Source of the DNA: Alphaproteobacteria bacterium
GTDB lineage: Bacteria > Pseudomonadota > Alphaproteobacteria > CAAHEQ01 > UBA3637
Length of the DNA: 39,433 bases
Assembly (NCBI GenBank): GCA_015062395.1
Contig: SUUS01000010.1
Span: forward strand, 1-39,433
Direction: 5' to 3'
Shown: positions 15,756 through 25,858 of the stretch, piece after piece
Numbering within the stretch: the first letter of the stretch is position 1
Layout: the number at the start of each line of letters is the position of its first letter
The notes under the pieces: generated by a model
The model's input: only the letters and a program-made list of their open reading frames with translations
Databases searched by the model: none
Told to the model about the DNA's origin: nothing
Position numbers and translations under genes: made by a program

Positions 15756-16409
15756 ATGGAATTAGGGTTGTTTAAAAAAACACGTGAATTAGATAATAAA
15801 ATAAATGAATTTTTTAATAATGTTTCTGAAGCTGGATTAATTTACGTACGTGCTATAGGTCTTTATTTAGAAAAAGGGATTTGTGAAGAATTTACTCAAA
15901 AAAGACAAGACGTAAGTGCTTTTGAAGCTAGAAACGATCAATTAAGACGTGATGTAGAAGCTCAACTATATGAGCATACTTTATTACCTGATTCGAGGGC
16001 TGATGTGCTAGAATTACTGGAAGGGGTTGATAAAGTTATCAATAAATATGAAAGTAATTTGTATATGTATGAAATTGAAAAACCAAACATTCCATCAGAA
16101 TTTCATGCTCAAATTAAAACGTTGGTTCAAACGGTTCAAGAATGTGTTGAGGCTTTAGTCGTTTCTGCCAGAGCTTTCTTCGCAATGAATGGAGAAATAC
16201 AAAATTCTTTGCATAAAGTGATGTTTTTTGAAAAACAAGCAGACCAACAAGGAACGGCACTTAAAACAGCTTTTTTTGAAAAAAAGAATTTGGAATTGGC
16301 TCATAAAAGACAATTACAAGATTTTGAAATGGCTACTGAACTGATTTCTGACTTTGCTGAAGATGTAGCTGATAATTTGACCGTTTTAGCTGTTAAAAGG
16401 GCTTTTTAA
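15756..16409 (+). CDS. DUF47/PhoU-like phosphate transport regulator
   Basis: All-helical cytoplasmic protein of 217 aa, of the DUF47 (TIGR00153) family that accompanies PiT transporters and resembles PhoU. The family signature is diffuse: GLFKKTRELDNKINEFFNNVSEAG near the start, alternating acidic helices, and LISDFAEDVADNL at the end. An AAGG site precedes the ATG. The pit gene starts 2 nt after its stop, which supports the assignment. It likely modulates Pit activity or assembly (family knowledge). Confidence 0.9.
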   Translation: MELGLFKKTRELDNKINEFFNNVSEAGLIYVRAIGLYLEKGICEEFTQKRQDVSAFEARNDQLRRDVEAQLYEHTLLPDSRADVLELLEGVDKVINKYESNLYMYEIEKPNIPSEFHAQIKTLVQTVQECVEALVVSARAFFAMNGEIQNSLHKVMFFEKQADQQGTALKTAFFEKKNLELAHKRQLQDFEMATELISDFAEDVADNLTVLAVKRAF

Positions 16410-16411
16410 AT

Positions 16412-17461
16412 ATGGATTTATCTACGCTTTTTTTCTTAAGTAGTGCTTTGTTCTTTGGTTGGACATTTGGTGCAAACAATATGAGTACTGTTTTTGGAAC
16501 AGCAATTGGAACTAGAATGCTTTCTTTTAAAACTGCGGCGATTATTGCTAGTGTTTTAATTTTATTTGGTGCTGTTTTTAGTGGTTCTGGAGTTTCTGAT
16601 ACTTTACAAAATTTGGGGCAAATTACAACTTTACCTGCGGCTTTTATTACGACGTTATCTGCAGCCGTGTCGTTGTTTTTGATGGCAAAAGTTGGTTTGC
16701 CTGTTTCTTCTACTCAAGCAATTGTTGGTTCGTTAATTGGTTGGAGTTTATTTGCTCATGTTCGTGTGGAATATGAAATCGTAGGGGAAATTGTTGTTTC
16801 TTGGTTTACCAGTCCATTGTTGGCTATTTTAATAGCATTCATTTTAACAATAGTTGTAAAGGGGGTTTTAAAATTTCATCCTGTCCCAATGCTGTATAGG
16901 GATGCTTATACGCGTTTAGGATTGGTTTTAGCTGGTGCTTTTTGTGCTTATACATTGGGTGCAAACAATATCGGTAATGTAATGGCTCCTTTTGTTCGAG
17001 TTGTTCATTTACCAAGTTTATATTTTACTTCGTGGTTTTCTTTGTCTTCGGAGCAACAGCTGTTTTTAGTTGGTGGTTTGGCTATTGTTGTCGGTATTTT
17101 TACGTATTCTCAAAAAGTTAATATGACGATTGGTCGGGATGTTTTACAAATGTCACCAATCGAAGCTTTTATTGTAATAATGAGTCAGGGGTTTGTTTTA
17201 TTTTTATTTTCTTCTGTAAAATTGCACAATTTTTTACTTGAAAATAGCTTGCCTACCTTTCCTTTAGTTCCTATTTCAAGTATTGGAGCTGTCGTGGGAG
17301 GGTTAATAGGTGTATCTTTAACAAAAAAAGGCGAAGGGTTAAAAGTTAAAATGTTATTTAAAATTATGCGAGCATGGATTATTACGCCAATTATTTCTGC
17401 TGCTTTTTGTTTTGTGGCATTGTTTTTTATGCAAAATGTTTTTGGGCAAGAGGTCTTTTAA
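16412..17461 (+). CDS. pit: PiT family inorganic phosphate transporter
   Basis: Low-affinity metal-phosphate/H+ (or Na+) symporter of the inner membrane, 349 aa with about ten hydrophobic segments. The internal duplication typical of PiT is visible as two signature copies: GANNMSTVFGTAIG near residue 21 and GANNIGNVMAPFV near 184. LPVSSTQAIVGSLIG is the conserved loop after the first half. The short central cytoplasmic loop fits bacterial Pit of the shorter class. Coupled to the DUF47 gene upstream. Confidence 0.95.
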   Translation: MDLSTLFFLSSALFFGWTFGANNMSTVFGTAIGTRMLSFKTAAIIASVLILFGAVFSGSGVSDTLQNLGQITTLPAAFITTLSAAVSLFLMAKVGLPVSSTQAIVGSLIGWSLFAHVRVEYEIVGEIVVSWFTSPLLAILIAFILTIVVKGVLKFHPVPMLYRDAYTRLGLVLAGAFCAYTLGANNIGNVMAPFVRVVHLPSLYFTSWFSLSSEQQLFLVGGLAIVVGIFTYSQKVNMTIGRDVLQMSPIEAFIVIMSQGFVLFLFSSVKLHNFLLENSLPTFPLVPISSIGAVVGGLIGVSLTKKGEGLKVKMLFKIMRAWIITPIISAAFCFVALFFMQNVFGQEVF

Positions 17462-17464
17462 ACA

Positions 17465-20400
17465 ATGAAGAAAACATTTAAAACTTTTTTCAGAATTTTT
17501 GAATTTATCATTGCATTTTTGATAATTTTATTGTTGCTATTATTCATTCGTTTATCTCAAGGACCTATTCAAATTAAGAATTTAACACCACAAATTATAG
17601 AAGCCTTAACGGATGCAGATAAAGATGTTCAGGTTGACATGAAAAATGCATATATAGAATTGGCTTTATCCAGAGGTCGATTAATGGATATTCAAATTCA
17701 AGATTTGATGATTTCAGATAACAATGGTTTTCTTTTAAATGTTGAAAAAGCTAATGTTTCGTTTAATCCTTTTTGGCTGTTAATAGGTCGTTTGTCTTTG
17801 CGTGATATTGATTTGGAAAAACCATATATTCAAATTAATTTAGATACGGATGTTAAGCAGCAGGATATCAAAAAAGATAAGCATGTTGGCAGAGTGCTTA
17901 ATCGTGTTCGACGCTATATGGAAAAGTTGGATACGTTGAGTGTAAAAGACGGGCAAATTTCTTTAAATGATGCAGATAAATCCGTCATTTTAATGCCAAA
18001 TGTTTTTGCAAATATATCTAAACAAATGACAGATGAAATCACTATTCAAGTAAAGGGCGATTTTTATTTGGATGCATCTTTTGTGAATTGGAATGTTGAT
18101 GGAAAATACCATTTGGAAGACATGAAAATGATTTTTAAAGCTTCTGTTAAAGGAGTCGATTTGAAAAAAATATCAAAATTGTTTCCAGCTTTAAATGATG
18201 TAAATTTTGTTTTTGATGTTTCTATGGATGGTTCTTTAGATTTGTCTGATTTAAAACAAAGTGCATATGTTGTTTTTGAAAAAATAAATTTTATAGCAAC
18301 ATCTCAACAAGGTGGGATGCTTTATTTGCCTCAACCAGTTGACACCACTTATAATATCAAAAACATAGAGCTTAAAGGGGAAGTTTTATCTGGGTTAACA
18401 TCTTTATCATTAAAAGATTCCATTTTGGATGTTGATGGTAAAACAGTGACGGTAAATGTTTTGGTCGATGATTTGAAAAAAGCAATTACGAACAAGGATT
18501 TCAATGAAATTTTGTTTCATTTAACAGCCGATATGTATGATATTCCGATGACAGATGTTCCTGAATTATGGCCTTCTTCTTTAGGCAGTTCTGCACATGA
18601 TTGGGTTAAACAAAATGTATTGGATGGAAAGGTTTCAAAGGCAACGCTTTCAATGAAAATGCTGGGTGCTGATGTGACGGATTTAAATGCTGTTTTGGAT
18701 GTTGATGATGCTACGGTGCGATATGTTGATGAAATGATGTTGGCCGAAGATGTTAAAGCGCAAGTGCTTTTTGAAAAAAACAAAATAACGATAAATGTAT
18801 TAAATGCCAGAGTTGGAAAAATAAAGGCAACTGGTGGATACGTCAGTTTCTTGGATTTAAATCAAGATTTACCACTGTTTGATATGTCTGTTTTATTTGA
18901 AGGAAAAATTAAAGATGGAATGCAGGTTGTTTCAACTCAACCATTGAATGTTTGTAGTGCTTTATTTTTAGACTGTAATACTTTTGCAGGAAACGCAAAA
19001 GGAACGCTGGATTTAAAATTTCCCTTTTTAGATGAAGGGATTGAAAATGAAATTAAATTTTCTGTTCGTGCTGATTTGGACGATGTTGGGTTGCTACTTC
19101 CTAATACAGATTGGTCTTTGGCGCAAGGAAATTTAAAATTATTTGTCGATAATGATAAGCTGACATTGGATGGACAAGCGTTATTGGATGATAAAAAATT
19201 AAAACTAGATATTGAACATTCCTTATCATCAGAAAATGTTGATTACCGTTATCAATTGAACATGCCTGTGACGGTTTCGATGCTCAAATCATATTTTGAT
19301 CATATCGGTGATTTTTTTAAAGGATCTTTGTTGTCACAAATAACGATTACCCCTTTATTGAATGATGAAATGTCTGTTGATATGGAATTTGGCTTAAAAG
19401 ATGTTGAAATATCTTTACCTATTGGTTATGTGAAGGAGTTTAATAAAGAAGGTTTATTTAAAGCAAACGCCATTATAAAAAATAATCAGTTGTTCAGCAT
19501 TCCGAATGTTTATTTATCTATTCCTCAAGATGAGATTTCGATAAGGGGGCGTGTAGATTTGGCTGAAAATATGTTGTTTAAAATTGTATTAGATGAAGTT
19601 GATGCCCCTAGAACACAAGCAAAAATGAATTTATCTTTTTTAGACAATGGAAAGTTTATCATTGATGTTGATGCAAAAAGTTTAGATATATCTAATTTGG
19701 TTCATGGGGAATTTTTATCTGAAGATAATCAGGTTTCTGTAGAACCTGTTGATTTTTTAATTTCAGGAAAAGCGAATAAGTTGTTTTTATCCGAAAAAGA
19801 CGGTTTTTCTGATGTTTCGTTGACTTTGGAAAAGAAAAATGGAAAGTGGGAACAATTTTCTGGTTATTTAAAAGGGGCTACACCATTAACTTTTTCATTA
19901 AATGAAAATAAAACGGCATTAGATATCCAAACGCAAGATGTTGGTGATTTTTTATTCAGAGCTGGTTTTACAGACAGAATAAAAGGGGGCGTTTTAAATA
20001 CTTTGTTAAAGCAAGATGAAAAAGGGAATTTAACAGGTGAACTTTTTGTTGAAAATTACGAATTAACGAAAACAAGCTTTTTTACTCAGGCAGCAACATT
20101 GTTGGGAATTGTAGATGCTTTGCGTGGTGATACAATTTCGTTTGATAAAGCGATTATTCCTTTTACCTTATCATCATCGAATGACGTTGAAATCCAAGAT
20201 GCAGTAGCCAGTGGAACGGCTGTTGGTTTAACAGCTCGAGGAACAATTAAATCAGGACAAATTGATTTGTCTGGTTCTGTTGTTCCTGCTTATGCGTTGA
20301 ACAGCTTACCTGGAAAAATTCCACTTGTTGGAACGTTGCTTTCTGGCGAAAAAGGTGGTGGACTTTTTGGTGTTTCTTATTCTGTGACAGGAAGTACGAA

Positions 20401-20476
20401 TAATCCAGAAATATCATTTAACCCAGCATCATTGCTGACACCAGGTATTTTTCGCAGATTGTTTGATGCTTTTTAA
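17465..20476 (+). CDS. AsmA/YhdP-like envelope protein (DUF3971)
   Basis: Long periplasmic protein of 1003 aa with one N-terminal transmembrane anchor (residues about 11-30) and otherwise repeated beta-strand patterns. The N-terminal region (NVSFNPFWLLIGRLSLRDIDLEKPYIQI) and the C-terminal module (FLFRAGFTDRIKGGVLNTLL, then GTAVGLTARGTIKSGQIDLSGSVVPAYALNSLPGKIPLVGTLLSGEKGGGLFGVSYSVTGS) match DUF3971/AsmA-like C-terminal proteins such as YhdP. These are thought to bridge the membranes and move phospholipid; that role is by family, not shown here. The last gene of its operon, it overlaps the gpsA stop codon tail to tail. Confidence 0.88.
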   Translation: MKKTFKTFFRIFEFIIAFLIILLLLLFIRLSQGPIQIKNLTPQIIEALTDADKDVQVDMKNAYIELALSRGRLMDIQIQDLMISDNNGFLLNVEKANVSFNPFWLLIGRLSLRDIDLEKPYIQINLDTDVKQQDIKKDKHVGRVLNRVRRYMEKLDTLSVKDGQISLNDADKSVILMPNVFANISKQMTDEITIQVKGDFYLDASFVNWNVDGKYHLEDMKMIFKASVKGVDLKKISKLFPALNDVNFVFDVSMDGSLDLSDLKQSAYVVFEKINFIATSQQGGMLYLPQPVDTTYNIKNIELKGEVLSGLTSLSLKDSILDVDGKTVTVNVLVDDLKKAITNKDFNEILFHLTADMYDIPMTDVPELWPSSLGSSAHDWVKQNVLDGKVSKATLSMKMLGADVTDLNAVLDVDDATVRYVDEMMLAEDVKAQVLFEKNKITINVLNARVGKIKATGGYVSFLDLNQDLPLFDMSVLFEGKIKDGMQVVSTQPLNVCSALFLDCNTFAGNAKGTLDLKFPFLDEGIENEIKFSVRADLDDVGLLLPNTDWSLAQGNLKLFVDNDKLTLDGQALLDDKKLKLDIEHSLSSENVDYRYQLNMPVTVSMLKSYFDHIGDFFKGSLLSQITITPLLNDEMSVDMEFGLKDVEISLPIGYVKEFNKEGLFKANAIIKNNQLFSIPNVYLSIPQDEISIRGRVDLAENMLFKIVLDEVDAPRTQAKMNLSFLDNGKFIIDVDAKSLDISNLVHGEFLSEDNQVSVEPVDFLISGKANKLFLSEKDGFSDVSLTLEKKNGKWEQFSGYLKGATPLTFSLNENKTALDIQTQDVGDFLFRAGFTDRIKGGVLNTLLKQDEKGNLTGELFVENYELTKTSFFTQAATLLGIVDALRGDTISFDKAIIPFTLSSSNDVEIQDAVASGTAVGLTARGTIKSGQIDLSGSVVPAYALNSLPGKIPLVGTLLSGEKGGGLFGVSYSVTGSTNNPEISFNPASLLTPGIFRRLFDAF

Positions 20477-21474
20477 TACTCAAATCCTTCTTCTTTGAAT
20501 GGACGGGACAATAAATCGTCCATAGCATCTTTTAGGGGAACATTGTTAAACAAAACGTCATTAACTGTTTCACAGATAGGCATTTCTATACCCAATTGTT
20601 TCGCACGTTTTATAACAGCTGGTGCCGTTAAAATACCTTCGACAGTTTTTGTATTGCTTTCTAATAAGGCCTTGGCAGAACCTAAACGCCCCAATTCATA
20701 ACCAAAACTAAAATTTCTGGATTGAGTACAGTTTGCCGTTAAAATTAAATCACCCAATCCAGACATACCCATCATTGTTCGGATGTGTCCACCCATTGCT
20801 TTTGCTAATTTTGTCATTTCATTTAATCCTCGACAAATTAAAGCAGCTCTGGCGTTGTCTCCTAATCTGGCGCCTTCAACGGTACCACTGGCCAAAGCAA
20901 TAACATTTTTGACTGAACCACCAATTTGTGGAGAAATAATATCTGTTGTTGTATATGGACGGAAAAATTTAGTTCCAATCATTTCAGCTAAAGCCATTGC
21001 ACAGTTTTCTTCTGCGCATGCAATAGTTGTTGCAGTCGGTTTCATTAATGCAACTTCATGAGCAAAACCAGGACCAGAAAGAATGGCTATTTTTGCAGAT
21101 GGAATTACTTGTTCAACGACTTCGCTTAACAGACAGCCTGTATCCAACTCAATTCCTTTTGCGCACAATATAATGCGATTTTCAGGACGGATGAAGTTTT
21201 TTATTTGTTCTAATACAGAACGTGTGTGTTGAGCCGATACAACCATTAATACATTATCGGCATAATTTAAAACTTCTTCGATATTATTTGTTGCTTTTAT
21301 TGAATCTGGTAAAGGAATATCTGGTAAATACATGGTGTTTGTATGTTGGTTATTGATGGCCGATACGACTTCATTTTCTCTGGCCCAAGCTAAAACTTCG
21401 CAATTTGCTCTAGCTGCAGTTAAAGCTAGTCCAGTTCCCCAAATACCTGTACCAATTAATCCAATTTTTTTCAT
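20473..21474 (-). CDS. gpsA: Glycerol-3-phosphate dehydrogenase [NAD(P)+]
   Basis: Makes sn-glycerol 3-phosphate from dihydroxyacetone phosphate for phospholipid synthesis; cytoplasmic. 333 aa. The Rossmann motif GTGIWG sits at residues 8-13; AKGIELDTG, LSGPGFAHEV, the catalytic Lys in GGSVKNVIALASG and GLGDLILT are all present. GGAGG lies before the ATG. It is a single gene with its own promoter, divergent from cdsA and convergent with the YhdP-like gene (4-nt overlap, no terminator between). Confidence 0.97.
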   Translation of the reverse strand: MKKIGLIGTGIWGTGLALTAARANCEVLAWARENEVVSAINNQHTNTMYLPDIPLPDSIKATNNIEEVLNYADNVLMVVSAQHTRSVLEQIKNFIRPENRIILCAKGIELDTGCLLSEVVEQVIPSAKIAILSGPGFAHEVALMKPTATTIACAEENCAMALAEMIGTKFFRPYTTTDIISPQIGGSVKNVIALASGTVEGARLGDNARAALICRGLNEMTKLAKAMGGHIRTMMGMSGLGDLILTANCTQSRNFSFGYELGRLGSAKALLESNTKTVEGILTAPAVIKRAKQLGIEMPICETVNDVLFNNVPLKDAMDDLLSRPFKEEGFEY

Positions 21475-21507
21475 GATAAAACCTCCGTTTATTTTTTTGA
21501 TATCGTT

Positions 21508-21536
21508 ATTATAAGCAGATTTGTTTTTTTATGCAA
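21508..21536 (-). promoter_or_regulatory. gpsA promoter
   Basis: Minus strand TTGCAT (21536-21531), 17 nt, perfect TATAAT (21513-21508). Confidence 0.8.
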
Positions 21537-21544
21537 TCGATTGC
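21533..21544. repeat. Palindrome GCAATCGATTGC beside the gpsA promoter
   Basis: Perfect 12-bp palindrome overlapping the gpsA -35 and lying between the divergent gpsA and cdsA promoters. It could be an operator, but only one copy is seen. Confidence 0.4.
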
Positions 21545-21607
21545 TTTTATTTTTTATGACAAACAGATGAAAAGCATAGATTTTTATAAAAAAGCGTCGA
21601 ATAGTCT

Positions 21608-21636
21608 TTGACAAGTCTGTTTTTGTTCGTTATACT
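21608..21636 (+). promoter_or_regulatory. Promoter of the cdsA-lpx envelope operon
   Basis: Perfect TTGACA (21608-21613), 17 nt, TATACT (21631-21636), 33 nt before the cdsA start. No other clear promoter or terminator is seen down to rnhB. Confidence 0.85.
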
Positions 21637-21669
21637 CGGGGGAAATAGATTTATGAAAAGGAAAGAAAA

Positions 21670-22488
21670 ATGAAAAGCAATTTATTTTTACGTGTGGTTT
21701 CTGCTTTGGTTTTGGCTCCGATAGTTTTATTTGCTATTTTTGCAGGAAACCCAGCTTTTGATATTTTGATGGCTTGTTTGGGGGCTTTGATGGCTTGGGA
21801 ATGGGTGCATATGATTACAGGCAAAGAAAGCTATGTTTCGGTCGTTTTAACTTTGATGAGTTCTATGGTCGTTTTTTTCGGGCAAAGTCATCCTTTGTTA
21901 GCATTGTCATTTATTGTTTTTTTTGCAGTATTTTTATATGTTAAAACAGGAAAACAATTATTATTGTCTTTTGGTTCCATTTATATAGGGCTTCCTTTAC
22001 TGTCGATGATGTATATTGCTTATTTCAGCGATTCTGGTAGTGGAGATTTAGATTACAGTTATATGTATGTTTTGTGGTTGTTGTTTGTCGTTTGGGCAAC
22101 GGATATCGGGGGATATGTTGTCGGAAAAACAGTAGGGGGACCAAAGCTTGCGCCCAGAATCAGTCCTAAAAAAACGTGGTCTGGTTTGATTGGCGGAATG
22201 GTTTTTAGCGCTTCTGTTACTTATGTATTTGTTTTGACAATGAATCATTACTTTGAAACAAGTTTGATTATGCATTGGTTGATAATTTCCAGTATTGCGC
22301 TGGCATTTATTTCTCAAGTTGGAGACATATTTGAATCTCGTATTAAGCGATATCTGGATATTAAAGATTCAAGCAATTTAATTCCTGGACATGGTGGAAT
22401 TTTTGATAGAGTTGATGGATTGTTGTTTGCAGCGCCTGTGGTTGCTATCTTTGTATTATTAATGAATTATTTTAAGGAAAGTTTATAA
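21670..22488 (+). CDS. cdsA: Phosphatidate cytidylyltransferase
   Basis: Inner-membrane enzyme making CDP-diacylglycerol from phosphatidic acid and CTP. 272 aa with about seven hydrophobic segments. The C-terminal signature is clear: SPKKTWSGLIGG, then SQVGDIFESRIKRYLDIKDSSNLIPGHGGIFDRVDG with the conserved Asp residues for metal-CTP. An AAAGGAAAG leader gives the ribosome site. In many Proteobacteria uppS lies upstream and dxr downstream; both are missing here, and cdsA opens the operon directly behind a strong promoter. Confidence 0.97.
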   Translation: MKSNLFLRVVSALVLAPIVLFAIFAGNPAFDILMACLGALMAWEWVHMITGKESYVSVVLTLMSSMVVFFGQSHPLLALSFIVFFAVFLYVKTGKQLLLSFGSIYIGLPLLSMMYIAYFSDSGSGDLDYSYMYVLWLLFVVWATDIGGYVVGKTVGGPKLAPRISPKKTWSGLIGGMVFSASVTYVFVLTMNHYFETSLIMHWLIISSIALAFISQVGDIFESRIKRYLDIKDSSNLIPGHGGIFDRVDGLLFAAPVVAIFVLLMNYFKESL

Positions 22489-23586
22489 ATGACTACGCTT
22501 TTTTATTTGTTTGCATTTGTTGTAATTTTATCTTTGGTTGTTATTGTCCATGAAGGAGGGCATTTCTTTGTCGCACGTCTTTGTGGTGTTCAAGTCGAAG
22601 TGTTTTCGATTGGATTTGGAAAAAAAATATGGTCTCGTAAAGATAAAAAAGGGACAGATTGGCGTATCTGCGCAATCCCATTGGGGGGATATGTTCAAAT
22701 GTTGGGCGATGAAGATGCCGCAAGTACTCAAAAGACAAAGAAAAAATTAACGCCAGAAGAAGAAAAAAGAACCTTCTTTGCTCAACCTGTTTATAAACGT
22801 GCTGCAATTATTTTTGCTGGTCCTTTTATGAATTATGTTTTGGCAATACTTATTTTTACAGTTCTTTTTTCAACGATTGGTTGGTTTCATATTCCTGCAA
22901 AAGTAGGTTCTGTTTTGGAAAATTCTGTGGCACAGGAAGCAGGTATTCAAAAAGGCGATGTTATTTTAGCTGTTAATGATAAACCAATTAAAGAATTTAA
23001 TGATTTGCGTCGTGCTATTGTATTAAATAACTATGGGCAGACGATTGATTTAAAAATTGATAGAAATGGGGAAATTTTACATTTGTCTGCGACACCAAAA
23101 TTAGTTGGCGAAGATAAAATTCCACAGCTAGGTGTTGCTGCAGATGTTAATATCGAAATGGAAAATGAAAGATATAATCCAATCAAAGCTTTTGGGATGG
23201 CGATAACAACTGTTTATGAAACAAATGTTGATACATTGGTTTATTTGGGGCAGGTTGTTTCTGGAAAAAGAAGCGCAGATGAATTGCGAGGTCCTATTGG
23301 CATAGCAGAAGCATCTGGAGATGCCGCAAAAGCAGGTTGGTTATCATTTATTTTGTTTTTAGCTCAAGTTTCTATTGGAATTGGTTTTGTGAACTTATTA
23401 CCTGTTCCAGTTTTAGATGGGGGACATTTAGTGTTCTTGGCTTATGAAGCAGTAGCGCGTCGTCCTTTAAGCCAAAAAATTCAAGATGCTTTATTAAAAG
23501 TTGGAATGGGATTGCTTTTGTTTTTATTGTGCTTTACTTTATTTAAAGATGTTCCCAGATTAATTGGAAGGGTTTTGGGACTTTAA
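22489..23586 (+). CDS. rseP: RIP metalloprotease RseP (site-2 protease)
   Basis: Zinc intramembrane protease, 365 aa. The HExxH site is HEGGH (residues 21-25) in the first membrane segment, and the second site is VPVLDGGHLVF near the C-terminus. One PDZ domain lies in the periplasmic part (VLENSVAQEAGIQKGDVILAVNDKPI). It cleaves membrane anchors such as anti-sigma factors or remnant signal peptides. The ATG is adjacent to the cdsA stop. The FSIGFGKKIW and IPLGGYVQMLGDED segments are characteristic. Confidence 0.97.
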   Translation: MTTLFYLFAFVVILSLVVIVHEGGHFFVARLCGVQVEVFSIGFGKKIWSRKDKKGTDWRICAIPLGGYVQMLGDEDAASTQKTKKKLTPEEEKRTFFAQPVYKRAAIIFAGPFMNYVLAILIFTVLFSTIGWFHIPAKVGSVLENSVAQEAGIQKGDVILAVNDKPIKEFNDLRRAIVLNNYGQTIDLKIDRNGEILHLSATPKLVGEDKIPQLGVAADVNIEMENERYNPIKAFGMAITTVYETNVDTLVYLGQVVSGKRSADELRGPIGIAEASGDAAKAGWLSFILFLAQVSIGIGFVNLLPVPVLDGGHLVFLAYEAVARRPLSQKIQDALLKVGMGLLLFLLCFTLFKDVPRLIGRVLGL

Positions 23587-23587
23587 A

Positions 23588-25858
23588 ATGATGAAAAAAA
23601 TTGCTTTTACTTTATTGTTTTCATCGGTTGTTTTTTCTTCTGCTTTTGCGCAAGAGATTGCTTCTGATTTTAAGATTGAAGGAAATCAGCGTTTAGAAAA
23701 TAACACCATTATTTCTTATTTGCCATTTAGTAAGGGTGAAACGCTTGGTCCGAATGACATAAATAAGGCCATCAAAGCTTTATATAAAACAGGCTTTTTC
23801 GACGATGTTCAGGTTGATTTAACTGATAATGTGTTATTTGTAAAGGTTGTTGAACGTCCAGTGATTAGTGCTATTTCTTTTGAAGGAAATGATAAAGTTG
23901 ACGCAGATGTTTTAAAAGGCGAACTTCAGATTAAGGTCAGAGATGTTTATATCCCATCTAAAATAAATCAAGATGTTGAACGAATGAAAATGATTTATCA
24001 GCGCATGGGGCTGTTAAATGCTGTCATCAAAACAGAAGTAAAAGAAAAATCGCGCAATCGGGTTGAAATTGTATTTAAGGTTGAAGAAGGTTCTAAAAAA
24101 TACATTCAAAATATCAAATTTGATGGAAATAAAGCATTTTCAGCTTCGGAACTTCACGAGGCGATGATGAGCAAGGAACATCGTTGGTATCGTTTTTTAA
24201 CCAGTACAGATACTTATGATCCTGATCGTTTAAATTATGATAAAGAATTGTTGCGCAGACTTTATTTTGAAAAGGGCTATATTGATTTTGAAGTTTTGGA
24301 TACCGTCGTTAATAACGATAATTTACAAGATAACTTTGATATTTTAATTAAAATTAAAGAAGGAAAACGTTATCGTATCGGAAAAGTAGAAATATCTACA
24401 CACATGCCGAAAGTCGATATTGAAAAATTAAAGCAAAAAATCAACTTGAAAGAAAAACAATTTTATGAAGCATCTGCTATGGATGACAGTATTCAAACAT
24501 TGGTTGATGAAATGGGACGAGATGGATATGCTTTTGTTGATGTGACGCCAGATTTAACTCGTCATGATGATGGGACTGTGGATGTTATTTTGAAAATTAA
24601 AGAAGGTGCCAGAGTATTTATCAATCGAATTGATATCGCTGGAAATTCAAGAACTTTGGATAAGGTTATTCGAAGAGAATTTCGCTTAAATGAAGGCGAT
24701 CCGTTTAATACAGATAAGGTTCGGAGATCTCGTCAAAGAATTGAAAATTTAGGTTATTTTGATAAAGTCGATTTAAAAACAGTTCCTGTTGCTGGTGCAG
24801 AAGATAAAACAAATTTAGCTGTGAATGTATCTGAAAAATCAACAGGTGCATTTAATATCGGTGTTGGTTGGTCCACTTATGATGGTTTAATGTTTGAAGT
24901 GGGTGTCCAAGAACGTAATTTCTTGGGAACAGGCAATATCGTTGGAATAACAGCATCTACATCTGATTCTGAAACACAAGTTGATGTCAGTTTTACAAAT
25001 CCATATTTTATGGACATGCCATTAATGGCTGGTGTTGATATGTATCATATTGTTTATGATTATACGGATGATAGTTCTTATAAATCCAAGACAACGGGGG
25101 GCGCTGTTCGTTTTGGATGGGATTATACGGAACATTTCAGACAAACGGCAAAATATACTTTACAGCAAGATCATGTGACAGATGTTGATGACGATGCATC
25201 TTTATACGTTCAAAAACAAGCTGAAGCAGGAAAAGAATTAAATTCGATGATTGGAACTGTTTTTTCTTATGATAAGCGAGATAGTTCTTTTATGCCGACC
25301 AGTGGCTATTTTACTTCTGCAGGTTTTGATTTTGCTGGTTTAGGCGCTGATGTTAAGTTTGTTAGAATGAACTTAAATGCATCTAAATACTTTGAACTTA
25401 TGGATAAATGGGTTTTGTCATTAAATGCAACTGCAGGTGCTATTAAAGGATGGGATGGGCAAGATGTTCGTATTAACCATGCTTACTTTTTAGGGGGAAC
25501 AACTTTACGTGGTTTTGAAAGTGCTGGTGTCGGAGCCAGAGATAAACAAAGTGATGATAGCTTGGGTGGCGATTGGCGTTTAACTGCAACAGCTCAATTA
25601 ATGTTTCCATTAGGTGTGCCTGAAGAGTTTGGTTTGCGTGGAAAGTTATTCGTCGATGCTGGTATGCTTGGAAAACCCAGTGGTGTGGATGATTGGAATG
25701 ATGTTTGGTATTCTAATAAACCAAGGGTATCAGCAGGTTTTGGTTTGTTGTGGCGTTCTCCGATGGGCCCTATTAATATCGACTTTGGTTTTCCTATTGT
25801 TGATGAAAAATACGATAAAAGAGAAGTCTTTCGTTTGAATTTTGGTACTGGATTTTAA
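23588..25858 (+). CDS. bamA: Outer membrane protein assembly factor BamA
   Basis: Central component of the BAM complex, folding beta-barrels into the outer membrane. 756 aa. Signal peptide MMKKIAFTLLFSSVVFSSAFAQ, then five POTRA domains (about 25-425) and a 16-strand barrel. The conserved loop-6 motif appears as LRGF (TTLRGFESAG) in place of VRGF. The C-terminal residue is Phe (RLNFGTGF), the usual beta-signal. Start at 23588 immediately after the rseP stop; the longer open frame overlaps rseP and precedes the signal peptide, so it is rejected. Confidence 0.97.
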   Translation: MMKKIAFTLLFSSVVFSSAFAQEIASDFKIEGNQRLENNTIISYLPFSKGETLGPNDINKAIKALYKTGFFDDVQVDLTDNVLFVKVVERPVISAISFEGNDKVDADVLKGELQIKVRDVYIPSKINQDVERMKMIYQRMGLLNAVIKTEVKEKSRNRVEIVFKVEEGSKKYIQNIKFDGNKAFSASELHEAMMSKEHRWYRFLTSTDTYDPDRLNYDKELLRRLYFEKGYIDFEVLDTVVNNDNLQDNFDILIKIKEGKRYRIGKVEISTHMPKVDIEKLKQKINLKEKQFYEASAMDDSIQTLVDEMGRDGYAFVDVTPDLTRHDDGTVDVILKIKEGARVFINRIDIAGNSRTLDKVIRREFRLNEGDPFNTDKVRRSRQRIENLGYFDKVDLKTVPVAGAEDKTNLAVNVSEKSTGAFNIGVGWSTYDGLMFEVGVQERNFLGTGNIVGITASTSDSETQVDVSFTNPYFMDMPLMAGVDMYHIVYDYTDDSSYKSKTTGGAVRFGWDYTEHFRQTAKYTLQQDHVTDVDDDASLYVQKQAEAGKELNSMIGTVFSYDKRDSSFMPTSGYFTSAGFDFAGLGADVKFVRMNLNASKYFELMDKWVLSLNATAGAIKGWDGQDVRINHAYFLGGTTLRGFESAGVGARDKQSDDSLGGDWRLTATAQLMFPLGVPEEFGLRGKLFVDAGMLGKPSGVDDWNDVWYSNKPRVSAGFGLLWRSPMGPINIDFGFPIVDEKYDKREVFRLNFGTGF